DNA of 5,729 nucleotides, taken from contig JAEYXO010000081.1 in assembly GCA_023431245.1 (NCBI GenBank), positions 1-5,729 of the forward strand, read 5' to 3'. Position 1 is the first letter of the stretch, and each line of letters begins with the position of its first letter. Of this stretch, positions 1 to 5,729 are shown one piece after another. The translations under genes and the position numbers were made by a program. The notes below the pieces were generated by a model, which saw nothing but the letters and a program-made list of their open reading frames with translations, had not been told where the DNA came from and ran no database searches. Origin of the DNA: Pseudomonadota bacterium. GTDB taxonomy: Bacteria; Pseudomonadota; Gammaproteobacteria; Burkholderiales; SG8-41.

Positions 1-9
1 GAGTTTCAT
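1..9 (-). CDS. Start of a probable GlnK-type P-II protein (3 codons only)
   Basis: On the minus strand, ATG AAA CTC (Met-Lys-Leu) begins at position 9 and runs off the left edge. A GGGGA ribosome-binding sequence (20..16) lies six bases before it. Met-Lys-Leu is the usual beginning of GlnK proteins in betaproteobacteria. In many proteobacteria a TorF-family porin gene is followed directly by glnK and amtB, and here the codons lie 58 bases after the torF stop, behind a sigma-54/NtrC-type promoter. P-II proteins sense 2-oxoglutarate, ATP/ADP and glutamine-dependent uridylylation, and GlnK blocks the AmtB ammonium channel. The start and RBS are seen. The identity is inferred from context and three residues, so another gene is possible. 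Confidence 0.45.
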
Positions 10-27
10 GTTGTGTCCCCGGTTGAT

Positions 28-52
28 GGGGGCGACGCCCGGCGTCGCCCCC
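28..52 (-). terminator. Perfect 12-bp GC-rich inverted repeat between torF and the next gene
   Basis: GGGGGCGACGCC (28-39) is followed, after one base, by its exact reverse complement (41-52). As RNA this gives about 11 base pairs closed by a three-base loop, beginning 15 bases after the torF stop. On the minus strand it is followed by ATCAACC, so there is no U-tract and it is not a canonical intrinsic terminator. Since a probable ORF with an RBS starts just downstream, the hairpin may instead be a leaky terminator or an mRNA-stability or processing element that sets porin expression relative to the downstream gene. The structure is certain; its function is inferred. Confidence 0.5.
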
Positions 53-67
53 GGATTTCGATTGCGC

Positions 68-850
68 TTAAAAGGTTTTCGACAGGTAGACCACGAAGGC
101 ATCCTTGCCGACCTGGCGGCCGTTGACGGTCGTGTAGAAGGCCTTCTGCGTGGCATTCATGTCAGTGCCGGTTGCGAAAGCGCCGATCGTGAAGTCCTTG
201 GGCAGCGCATAGCTGACGCCGAGTTTCCAGTCCTTGTACGAGGCGAAGGAGTCGTTCGACACGCCGGCAGCGGTGCTGCCGTCGAATTCCTGGATGCCGT
301 AGTGGGCGACGAGGCTCAGCTTGTCGGTCACGGGCACCGTGGCGGTCAGGTCCAGGTAATAGGTGTCGCGGCTGTTGGCGACGCCGAAGGTCTTGTTGCC
401 GATGCTGTGCGAGTACTTCGCGGTCAGCCATTTCCAGGACAGCGCGCCGTAGATCTCGAGGGTGTCGGCCTTGGTGCCGCCGGCGACGACGGTGCCCGGG
501 TAGTAGTACTGCAGGATGCCGACGTCGTAGCCGAAGTCGCTCTTGCCGATGCTGCCCTTGAAGCCCGCGTAGAAGTCCATTTCCAGGCTGCCGCCGTCGG
601 AGTAGGCGCCGAAGTCGCGCAGCCAGCTTACGTTGGACATCCAGGTGCCGGCGTAGAAGCCGCTGGAGTGGCTGTAGTCGAACCCGCCCTGCAGCGCCGG
701 TTTGCGGTCGGTCTGGGTGAGACCGCGGAAAATGTACTCGCTGTAGAGGCCGACATTGCCGGTCAGCGTGTGCGGCGAGTCGGCGGCCGTGGCAAAGGCG
801 GGTGCAAAGGCACCGGCAACGAGTCCGGCGATGATGGTCTTCTTAATCAT
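68..850 (-). CDS. torF: TorF-family putative outer-membrane porin
   Basis: The protein has 260 residues when started at ATG 850. An in-frame TTG at 865 would add MKGKN, but the AAGGGAAG ribosome-binding sequence lies inside that extension and fits the ATG. Residues 1-22 form a Sec signal peptide: Lys-Lys at 3-4, a hydrophobic core, and an Ala-Thr-Ala cleavage motif before Ala-Asp. The mature part carries the family start (LTGNVGLYSEYIFRGLTQT, then LQGGFDYSHSSGFYAGTW), alternating aromatic beta-strand patterns, and a C-terminal Phe (VVYLSKTF) typical of barrels assembled by the BAM machinery. This matches the Gcw_chp/TIGR02001 family, now called TorF-like porins. The substrate is not established; frequent linkage to glnK-amtB and the sigma-54 promoter here suggest a role in uptake of a nitrogen source. 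It is divergent from ubiK. Confidence 0.9.
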   Translation of the reverse strand: MIKKTIIAGLVAGAFAPAFATAADSPHTLTGNVGLYSEYIFRGLTQTDRKPALQGGFDYSHSSGFYAGTWMSNVSWLRDFGAYSDGGSLEMDFYAGFKGSIGKSDFGYDVGILQYYYPGTVVAGGTKADTLEIYGALSWKWLTAKYSHSIGNKTFGVANSRDTYYLDLTATVPVTDKLSLVAHYGIQEFDGSTAAGVSNDSFASYKDWKLGVSYALPKDFTIGAFATGTDMNATQKAFYTTVNGRQVGKDAFVVYLSKTF

Positions 851-905
851 GTTCTTCCCTTTCAAGAGTGTTGGCCGAGGTACGATAAAACTGCGATGCC
901 TTATC

Positions 906-921
906 AGCAGGTACCGTGCCA
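906..921 (-). promoter_or_regulatory. Sigma-54 (-24/-12) promoter of torF
   Basis: Read on the minus strand, 921..906 is TGGCACGGTACCTGCT. Against the sigma-54 consensus TGGCACG-N4-TTGCW it has the invariant GG and GC with exactly 10 bases between them, a full TGGCACG half, and one mismatch (CTGC for TTGC). The -12 base falls at 907, which predicts transcription starting near 895 and a leader of about 45 bases before the torF ATG at 850. An AT-rich segment and two NtrC-like sites lie upstream, as expected for an enhancer-dependent promoter. The call is made from the motif and the layout and has not been tested. Confidence 0.8.
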
Positions 922-938
922 GATAAAAATATCTTTAA

Positions 939-951
939 AAACAATTATTTA
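939..951 (+). promoter_or_regulatory. IHF-like site in AT-rich DNA between enhancer and torF promoter
   Basis: AAACAATTATTTA differs at one defined position from the IHF consensus WATCAA-N4-TTR. It sits in a strikingly AT-rich stretch (about 921-962) in otherwise GC-rich DNA, centred near -50 relative to the predicted torF start. That is between the sigma-54 promoter and the NtrC-like sites, where IHF commonly bends DNA to bring the activator to the polymerase. The IHF consensus is degenerate, and AT-rich DNA gives chance matches, so the position supports the call more than the motif does. Confidence 0.4.
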
Positions 952-980
952 ATGACATTTTTCGGAATGACCGGGAAGCG

Positions 981-1023
981 TGGTGCACCAATTGGGTGCG
1001 GTACCCCATGTTGGTGCACCAAT
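981..1023 (+). repeat. Direct repeat of a 12-bp palindromic element, 31-bp spacing
   Basis: TGGTGCACCAAT occurs at 981-992 and again at 1012-1023. The first ten bases of each copy are themselves a perfect palindrome (TGGTGCACCA). The start-to-start distance of 31 bp is close to three turns of B-DNA, so proteins bound to the two copies would lie on the same face of the helix. This is the repeat that underlies the two NtrC-like sites listed separately. Confidence 0.85.
984..1000 (+). promoter_or_regulatory. NtrC-like enhancer site 1 (promoter-proximal)
   Basis: TGCACCAATTGGGTGCG contains GCACC-N5-GGTGC exactly and agrees with the enteric NtrC consensus TGCACYAWWWTGGTGCA at 15 of 17 positions. 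Its centre (992) lies about 97 bases upstream of the predicted sigma-54 start of torF, a usual distance for an enhancer-binding protein. The site also lies about 130 bases upstream of the ubiK start codon on the other strand. The match is seen; binding of NtrC is inferred. Confidence 0.7.
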
Positions 1024-1031
1024 CTGGCGGT
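1015..1031 (+). promoter_or_regulatory. NtrC-like enhancer site 2 (promoter-distal)
   Basis: The left half, TGCACCA, is perfect and followed by ATC and TGG, as in the NtrC consensus, but the final bases (CGGT instead of TGCA) diverge. A second GGTGC half immediately to the left (1013-1017) makes the core GGTGCACC palindromic. It is centred about 128 bases upstream of the predicted torF start and 31 bp from site 1, so the pair could hold two NtrC dimers cooperatively. It is weaker than site 1 and is credible mainly because of the pairing. Confidence 0.5.
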
Positions 1032-1087
1032 ACGTCTGCCCCAGCGTGATGCGTACAGTGTGGATTCCGGATGGCGCGAGGCAATCT

Positions 1088-1096
1088 TGTTACACT
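1088..1096 (+). promoter_or_regulatory. Possible extended -10 promoter of ubiK
   Basis: TGTTACACT fits the extended -10 pattern TGnTATAAT with two mismatches in the hexamer. No good -35 is present at the usual spacing (TTCCGG at 1065-1070 is weak and too far), which is tolerable for an extended -10 promoter. Transcription would begin near 1103, about 20 bases before the ubiK ATG. This is a motif-based suggestion for housekeeping expression independent of the divergent sigma-54 promoter. Confidence 0.4.
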
Positions 1097-1122
1097 CAGC
1101 CCGACTCCCCAGGCAGACGACC

Positions 1123-1380
1123 ATGGATCAGAAACTGCTCAATGAAATCAACGAAAAGGTGAAGGCTGCGCTGGCCCAGGGACCGGCAGCCGATGTCGAG
1201 AAAAACCTGCGTGCCCTGCTGGGCGGGCTGTTCAGCCGGCTGGACCTGGTGACCCGCGAGGAATTTGATGTGCAGCGGGAGGTGCTGCTGCGGACCCGCG
1301 CCAAACTCACCGAACTCGAGAAAAAAGTGGCCGAACTGGAGAAGGAAGCCTCCGGACCGGCCGCCAGCCCCCGGCCGTAA
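1123..1380 (+). CDS. ubiK: Ubiquinone-biosynthesis accessory factor UbiK (YqiC/BMFP family)
   Basis: This is a small, charged protein of 85 residues; E. coli UbiK has 96. The N-terminal half (LLNEINEKVKAAL, then DVEKNLRALL) is amphipathic and helical. The family hallmark LDLVTREEFDVQREVL spans about residues 40-55 and runs into a heptad-patterned coiled coil (RTRAKLTELEKKVAELEKEA, to residue 76), followed by a Pro/Ala-rich tail. UbiK proteins trimerise through this coil, bind lipid, and with UbiJ support the late steps of ubiquinone synthesis in the cytoplasmic Ubi complex. The frame stays open upstream to about 916, but that stretch is AT-rich regulatory DNA, and ATG 1123 gives the family N-terminus. 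The RBS is weak (AGG at 1111-1113). Confidence 0.9.
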   Translation: MDQKLLNEINEKVKAALAQGPAADVEKNLRALLGGLFSRLDLVTREEFDVQREVLLRTRAKLTELEKKVAELEKEASGPAASPRP

Positions 1381-1467
1381 CCGCCGGCCCGGCGCCTGCG
1401 GGGCGTCAGCCGCGGGGATGTGGCAGGCGTTTAACCGGCTTAACTCCGACGGATGCGCTGATTCCAA

Positions 1468-2964
1468 GTGTCCCTGGCCGTACTGTACAGCCGTGCCCTT
1501 GCGGGCATGGACGCCCCCCTGGTGACGGTCGAAACCCATCTCGCCAACGGTCTGCCGTCCTTCACCATCGTCGGCCTGCCCGAAACCGAGGTGAAGGAGG
1601 CCAAGGACCGCGTGCGTGCCGCGCTGCTGAATGCGCGTTTCGAGTTTCCGGCGCGGCGCATCACCGTCAATCTGGCACCGGCAGACCTGCCGAAGGAGTC
1701 GGGTCGTTTCGATCTGCCGATCGCGCTCGGCATACTGGTGGCCTCCGGACAGATTCCCGGCGGACGCACGTCCGGCATCGAATTTGCCGGTGAGCTGGCG
1801 CTGACCGGCGAACTGCGCCCGGTCAGGGGCGCGCTGGCGATGGCGCTGGCCGTGGCGCGGGACGACCGGGCATTCGTGCTGCCCGCGGCCAATGCCGCCG
1901 AGGCCGCGCTGGTCGCGACGGCGGTGGTTCATGCGGCGGGCACCCTGGGCGAGGTTTGTGCGCATCTGGCGGGGCGCGGTGAACTCCCCCGCACGCAGCC
2001 CTCGGCAGTCACCGGGCCCGGCGGATATCCGGACCTGCTCGACATCAGGGCGCAGGCCCAGGCCAGACGCGCACTGGAGATTGCCGCCGCCGGCGGGCAC
2101 AGCCTGCTGATGGTGGGGCCGCCGGGCACCGGCAAAACCATGCTGGCCCAGAGGCTGCCTGGCATCCTGCCTTCGATGACCGAGGCCGAGGCGGTCGAAT
2201 CGGCGGCGGTCCAGTCGCTGGGCAGCAGCGGCTTCGATGTCGCCGCGTGGCGGCGCCGGCCGTACCGGGCGCCCCACCACACCGCGTCCGCAGTCGCGCT
2301 GGTCGGCGGCGGCGGGAATCCCCGGCCCGGGGAAATTTCGATGGCCATGCACGGCGTGCTGTTCCTCGACGAACTGCCGGAGTTCGAGCGCCGCGTGCTG
2401 GAAGTGCTGCGCGAGCCCCTGGAGTCCGGCCGCATCACGGTGTCGCGCGCGGCACGCCAGGCCGATTTCCCGGCGCAGTTCCAGCTGGTGGCGGCGATGA
2501 ATCCCTGCCCCTGCGGCTATCTCGGCCACTACAGCAACCGTTGCCGCTGTACGCCGGACCAGGTCGCGCGTTACCGCTCGCGCATATCAGGGCCGCTGCT
2601 CGACCGCATCGACCTGCAGATCGAAGTGCCGGCGATGCAGCAGGAGGAACTGATGCGCGGCGGTGACGGGGAGTCCTCGGCGGTCGTGCGCGTACGCACG
2701 GAAGCGGCGCGCGCGCGGGCACTGGCGCGCCAAGGAAAACCCAACGCCCGGCTCGGGGTGCGGGAAATCGACCGGCACTGCGCGCCGGATGCGCAGGGGG
2801 AAGCACTGCTCAAGCAGGCCATCGCCCGGCTCGGACTGTCGGCGCGCGCCTACCACCGGATCCTGCGGGTCGCGCGCACCATTGCCGACCTCGCAGGCGC
2901 AGCCGCGGTTGCCGGCAGTCACGTGGCCGAGGCGATCCAGTACCGCAGGCTGGACCGCACATGA
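1468..2964 (+). CDS. comM: YifB/ComM-family Mg-chelatase-like AAA+ ATPase
   Basis: The protein has 498 residues, normal for the family. The GTG start at 1468 is the first usable start after an in-frame TGA at 1459 and gives the conserved N-terminus MSLAVLYSRAL. The layout is an N-terminal ChlI-like domain (about 20-150, with FTIVGLPETEVKEAKDRVRAAL and NLAPADLPKESGRFDLPIA), an AAA+ core with Walker A GPPGTGKT (217-224) and Walker B VLFLDE (297-302), a four-cysteine CPC-X9-CRC cluster (347-361), LLDRIDL (377-383), and a C-terminal Mg-chelatase domain (about 400-495). In Vibrio cholerae ComM is a hexameric helicase that drives branch migration of incoming DNA during natural transformation; the family is also widespread in species not known to be competent. 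No strong RBS is seen. The end overlaps the transporter start by 4 bp. Confidence 0.95.
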   Translation: MSLAVLYSRALAGMDAPLVTVETHLANGLPSFTIVGLPETEVKEAKDRVRAALLNARFEFPARRITVNLAPADLPKESGRFDLPIALGILVASGQIPGGRTSGIEFAGELALTGELRPVRGALAMALAVARDDRAFVLPAANAAEAALVATAVVHAAGTLGEVCAHLAGRGELPRTQPSAVTGPGGYPDLLDIRAQAQARRALEIAAAGGHSLLMVGPPGTGKTMLAQRLPGILPSMTEAEAVESAAVQSLGSSGFDVAAWRRRPYRAPHHTASAVALVGGGGNPRPGEISMAMHGVLFLDELPEFERRVLEVLREPLESGRITVSRAARQADFPAQFQLVAAMNPCPCGYLGHYSNRCRCTPDQVARYRSRISGPLLDRIDLQIEVPAMQQEELMRGGDGESSAVVRVRTEAARARALARQGKPNARLGVREIDRHCAPDAQGEALLKQAIARLGLSARAYHRILRVARTIADLAGAAAVAGSHVAEAIQYRRLDRT

Positions 2965-4175
2965 GCGCGACTCCGCGCCACGCCGCGCCGATCACGCTGC
3001 CGCTGCTGGCGGTGATCCTCGCCGCCCTGGCGATGATCGGCCCCTTCACGATCGACACCTACCTGCCCTCGTTTCCGTTCATCGGCAGGGATCTGCAGGC
3101 GACACCGGCGCAGCTGCAGCAGACGCTGAGCCTGTACCTGTTCACCGTCGCGTTCATGACACTGTTCCACGGCACGCTGTCGGACTCCTTCGGGCGCCGT
3201 CCGGTCATCCTGGCGAGCCTGCTGCTGTATGTCATCACCTCCGCGGGTTGTGCCATGGCCACCAGCCTGCCGCAGCTGCTGTTCTGGCGCGCGGTGCAGG
3301 GACTTGCGGCGGGCGCCGGCATCATCGTCGGACGTGCCATCATCCGCGACAGTTTTGCCGGACCCGAGGCGCAGCGCCTGATGTCGCTGGTGACGATGAT
3401 TTTCGGCATCGCGCCGGCGATTGCGCCGGTGATCGGCGGCTGGTTGCAGGGCGCCTTCGGCTGGCGCTACGTGTTCTGGTTTCTCGCGGCCTACGGCGGG
3501 CTGCTGCTCATCGTCTGCGTGCGGCGCCTGCCCGAGACCCATCCCCGGGCTGCGCGTCAGCCCTTCCGCGCCGCGCCGCTGTTCCGCAACTACCGGAAAC
3601 TCGGCCGCGACCTCAGCCTGCTGCTGCTGTGCCTGACGGTGGCCTTCAATTTCTCCGGATTTTTCCTCTATGTCGTGTCCGCGCCGGCGGTGATCTACGA
3701 CCTGCTGGGGCTGACCGAGCGGCATTTTGCGTGGTTGTTCGTCCCGGGAATTGCCGGGGTCATGATCGGCGCTTTCCTGTCGGGGCGCCTCGCGGAACGC
3801 ATGAGCCCGCGCCGCACCGTGTTTGCCGGGTACCTGACGATGTCCGCCGCGGCAGTCGCGAACCTTGCCTACTGTGCGCTGTTTCCGCCGGCGATACCCT
3901 GGACCGTGCTGCCCGTGATGCTGTACACGATCGGCATGGCGCTCGCGATGCCCAGCGTGACGCTGATCACGCTGGACCGGTTTCCGCAGTTGCGCGGCAT
4001 GACGGCCTCGTTCCAGGGATTCGCGCACAGTTTATTCGCCGGCATCACCGCCGGCGTGGTGTCGCCGCTGGTATCGGGCAGCGCGCTGACGCTGGCCTGC
4101 GGCATGGCCGGCATGCTGCTGCTTGGCGTGTTGTCGTGGTTATGGTATCTCCGGCGGCAGCAGGAACGGCCGTGA
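2961..4175 (+). CDS. Bcr/CflA-family drug-resistance MFS transporter
   Basis: The protein has 404 residues with about 12 hydrophobic segments (near 12-32, 52-70, 80-99, 104-125, 140-160, 168-187, 217-240, 256-277, 286-307, 313-334, 346-370 and 374-397), so it is an inner-membrane major facilitator. TM1 ends in IDTYLPSFP, typical of Bcr/CflA proteins. Motif A is GTLSDSFGRRP (71-81), the motif B region is RAVQGLAAGAG (110-120), and a motif C-like GIAPAIAPVIGG (149-160) marks a proton-driven antiporter. The family exports bicyclomycin, chloramphenicol, sulfonamides or, in some members, cysteine and peptides; the substrate here cannot be read. ATG 2961 overlaps the comM TGA (ATGA), pointing to translational coupling. 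The functional link between the two is unclear. Confidence 0.92.
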   Translation: MSATPRHAAPITLPLLAVILAALAMIGPFTIDTYLPSFPFIGRDLQATPAQLQQTLSLYLFTVAFMTLFHGTLSDSFGRRPVILASLLLYVITSAGCAMATSLPQLLFWRAVQGLAAGAGIIVGRAIIRDSFAGPEAQRLMSLVTMIFGIAPAIAPVIGGWLQGAFGWRYVFWFLAAYGGLLLIVCVRRLPETHPRAARQPFRAAPLFRNYRKLGRDLSLLLLCLTVAFNFSGFFLYVVSAPAVIYDLLGLTERHFAWLFVPGIAGVMIGAFLSGRLAERMSPRRTVFAGYLTMSAAAVANLAYCALFPPAIPWTVLPVMLYTIGMALAMPSVTLITLDRFPQLRGMTASFQGFAHSLFAGITAGVVSPLVSGSALTLACGMAGMLLLGVLSWLWYLRRQQERP

Positions 4176-4297
4176 GGAGGGCCCGTCCGCGTCCGGGCAA
4201 TGACAGGCTGCCGCCCGTTGTGCGGTCCGCATGGCTCCTGTGGCCTATCCCTGCGAAGCGGTGACACGGATACCGCCCACCGAGGACTGCCAACGAC
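4176..4297. other. 122-bp intergenic gap, no confident signal
   Basis: This lies between the transporter stop and the sensor start. It holds a short GCCCG/CGGGC inverted repeat (4181-4198) with no following T-run and a five-base GCGGT/ACCGC pair (4259-4277). Neither is convincing as a terminator. No clear sigma-70 promoter, riboswitch or small ORF was recognised. GAGGA at about 4282-4286 is the only RBS-like sequence before the sensor ATG. Confidence 0.4.
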
Positions 4298-5729
4298 ATG
4301 ACCCGAACCGGATCTTTCCGCTACGTCGCCGAACTGCTGAGCCTGCTGGCCTGTGCGGCACTGGTTGCAGTGGTGGTGGTCGCGGCCTGGCTGTCCTACC
4401 AGGGCCACAGCGAATCGGAGCAGGAACTCGCCCTGCGCCGCGCGGAAAACATGGCGCTGGTGCTGCGGGCGCTCGCCGGCGACACCCTGCGCAGCGTCGA
4501 TGACGCCGTGCGCGGGGTCAAGGACGCGGTCGAACGCGACGGCATGAACATCGACCTCGCCCGGATCGCCGACGGTTACCGCGACATCGCGGATTATATT
4601 GCGGTCATTTCGGTGGCTGATGCCGAGGGGCGGCTGGTCCGCAGCACGCTGCCGATACCGGACGGCGCCAGGATCACCGACCTCGCCCATTTCCAGGCAC
4701 ATGTCGCCGCCGACACCGGAGAGTCGTTCATCAACCGGCCGGTGCTCGGCCGCGTGTCCGGCAAGTGGTCGTTCCACGTGACCCGGCGCATCAACCGGCC
4801 CGGGGGCGGCTTCGGCGGCGTTGCCATCGTGGCCGTGGACCTTTCCTACTGGGAACGCCTGCTGCGTGCCGGGCATCTCGGTGAATCCGGCGCCGTGGCC
4901 CTGGTCGGACTCGACGGATCCGCGCGCGCCCTGTTTGCGCCCACGGCGGACCTGCAGCACAAAATGATGGGCGCGGATTTCGGGTTCCTGGCCGGCAGGG
5001 CCGCCGCCGGCGGGGAGGCCGGGGGACGCGCCGCCGTGGCCGGCAATGGCGACGGGCTGGACGGCACTTGGGTGTACCGGCGGGTCGAGGGTTTTCCGCT
5101 GCTGGTCGCCGTCGCCGCCAACGATCGCGCGACCGCGGCCCGGCTGCACGCGATACGCGACCGCTATGCAGGCGGCGCGCTGGCCATCATCGTGCTGGTC
5201 GTGCTGTTCACGCTGGCCCTGCTGATTTTCGTCTCGCGCCAGCGCCAGCATGCGGCCGAGCGGGCGCGCATGGCCGAGTCCTGGCGGCAGAGCGAGGCGC
5301 GGTTTCGGGCGGTGTTCGCCCAGGCTGAGGTCGGCATGGGCCTGCGCGACATCGGGCGGCGCGACGAACCCTGGCTCCAGGTCAACCGCAGGCTGTGCGA
5401 GTTCGTCGGTTACGGGGAGCACGAGCTGCTGCAGCTGCCGGCTACGGTGATCAACGTGCCGGAGGACGACGGTTTTGCAGCCGACCGGGATGCGCTGATG
5501 GCGCGGGGCGAGGTCACGACCTACAGCCGCGAAAAACAGTACCTGCGCAAGGACGGCTCCCGGGTCTGGGGCCATCTGACGGTGACCGTGCTGCACTACC
5601 CCGACGGGCGTCCGGCACAGGCGCTGAGCATCGTTCAGGACATCAACGACCGCAAGCTGGCCGAGGCCGCAGTGCGCGAAAGCGGGGAGCGGCTGCGCAT
5701 CCTGACGGAGCACACCACCGAGGGCCTTG
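4298..5729 (+). CDS. Membrane sensor with dCache-like periplasmic domain and PAS domain(s), 3' end missing
   Basis: From ATG 4298 the frame is open to the window end (477 codons), so the gene continues outside. Residues 11-33 form a TM helix. Residues 34-290 are periplasmic and resemble a double-Cache (PDC) ligand sensor, with YIAVISVADAEGRLVRST (100-117), FINRPVLGRVSGKWSFHVTRR (145-164) and GVAIVAVDLSYWERLL (174-189), plus a Gly/Ala-rich segment near 232-256. A second TM helix spans about 292-313. A PAS domain follows (SEARFRAVF at 332-340 through YLRKDGSRVWGHLTVTV and SIVQDINDRKLAE at 444-456), then GERLRILTEHTTEGL, apparently the start of another PAS. In this family such input modules usually feed GGDEF/EAL (cyclic-di-GMP) or histidine kinase output; which one applies here is not visible. 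RBS GAGGA is 11 bases upstream. Confidence 0.85.
   Translation, partial: MTRTGSFRYVAELLSLLACAALVAVVVVAAWLSYQGHSESEQELALRRAENMALVLRALAGDTLRSVDDAVRGVKDAVERDGMNIDLARIADGYRDIADYIAVISVADAEGRLVRSTLPIPDGARITDLAHFQAHVAADTGESFINRPVLGRVSGKWSFHVTRRINRPGGGFGGVAIVAVDLSYWERLLRAGHLGESGAVALVGLDGSARALFAPTADLQHKMMGADFGFLAGRAAAGGEAGGRAAVAGNGDGLDGTWVYRRVEGFPLLVAVAANDRATAARLHAIRDRYAGGALAIIVLVVLFTLALLIFVSRQRQHAAERARMAESWRQSEARFRAVFAQAEVGMGLRDIGRRDEPWLQVNRRLCEFVGYGEHELLQLPATVINVPEDDGFAADRDALMARGEVTTYSREKQYLRKDGSRVWGHLTVTVLHYPDGRPAQALSIVQDINDRKLAEAAVRESGERLRILTEHTTEGL

Noticed and set aside
850..865. TTG start adding five residues to the porin
   Set aside because: The extension covers the purine-rich ribosome-binding sequence of the ATG at 850 and would lengthen the signal peptide n-region unnecessarily.
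8..952. Plus-strand open frame (314 codons) opposite torF
   Set aside because: torF on the minus strand has a signal peptide, family motifs and a C-terminal Phe. The plus frame is Val/Ala/Gly-rich antisense and runs through the torF promoter.
1025..1040. Second sigma-54-like element on the plus strand (TGGCGGTACGTCTGCC) facing ubiK
   Set aside because: It has GG-N10-GC spacing but lacks the CAC part of the -24 half and TTGC at -12. Such minimal matches are common by chance in GC-rich DNA, and it overlaps the second NtrC-like site.
1453..1461. Two-codon ORF (ATG CGC TGA) just before the comM GTG start
   Set aside because: It could be read as a start-stop leader, but it has no ribosome-binding sequence, and such triplets are expected by chance.
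1096..2529. Minus-strand open frame (477 codons) across ubiK and comM
   Set aside because: It is antisense to two genes with clear family motifs. Its composition is shadow-like and no motif was recognised.
2663..4264. Plus-strand open frame (533 codons) in another frame over comM and the transporter
   Set aside because: It is an out-of-frame reading of two confirmed genes, rich in Arg/Ala/Pro, with no membrane segments or domains of its own.
4729..4800. CATCAACCGGCC present twice, 60 bp apart, inside the sensor gene
   Set aside because: Both copies are in the same reading frame and encode Ile-Asn-Arg-Pro within the periplasmic domain. Two short copies in coding DNA are better explained by codon bias or local protein repetition than by a regulatory or mobile repeat.
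3869..5713. Long minus-strand open frame (614 codons) antisense to the sensor and transporter genes
   Set aside because: It covers parts of two well-supported plus-strand genes, is rich in Arg/Gln/His/Gly/Pro as expected from antisense reading of GC-rich codons, and shows no recognisable domain.

Overview
The window is GC-rich chromosomal DNA from a proteobacterium. The gene content (TorF-family porin, UbiK, ComM/YifB, Bcr/CflA transporter, dCache-PAS sensor) and the protein sequences suggest a betaproteobacterium, for example a Rhodocyclaceae-like lineage. A gammaproteobacterium is not excluded. No RNA genes, insertion sequences, phage genes or CRISPR arrays were seen, and the reading frames are intact.

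Left part (1-1100). A TorF-family outer-membrane porin is on the minus strand. At the extreme left edge a new minus-strand start (ATG AAA CTC, with an RBS) fits the N-terminus of a GlnK-type P-II protein, so the operon probably continues as torF-glnK(-amtB) outside the window. Between the two genes is a perfect 12-bp GC-rich inverted repeat without a U-tract. The torF upstream region has the layout of a nitrogen-regulated sigma-54 promoter: a -24/-12 element (TGGCACGGTACCTGCT), an AT-rich stretch with an IHF-like match, and two NtrC-like enhancer sites built on a 12-bp direct repeat spaced 31 bp (about three helical turns). This regulatory region is the most notable thing in the window.

Middle part (1088-4175). 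Reading right, divergent from torF, are ubiK (ubiquinone-biosynthesis accessory factor), comM/yifB (AAA+ ATPase, branch-migration helicase of natural transformation) and a 12-TM Bcr/CflA-type drug transporter. The comM and transporter genes overlap by 4 bp (ATGA), which suggests translational coupling. ubiK has its own plausible extended -10 promoter.

Right part (4176-5729). After a 122-bp gap with nothing convincing in it, a membrane-bound sensor begins: a TM helix, a periplasmic dCache-like domain, a second TM helix, a PAS domain and the start of what looks like another PAS. It runs off the window, so its output domain (GGDEF/EAL or histidine kinase) cannot be seen.

Most of the window is ordinary core-genome content. 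I did not find a new defence or mobile system. The part most worth following up is the nitrogen-type control of a porin of poorly known function.
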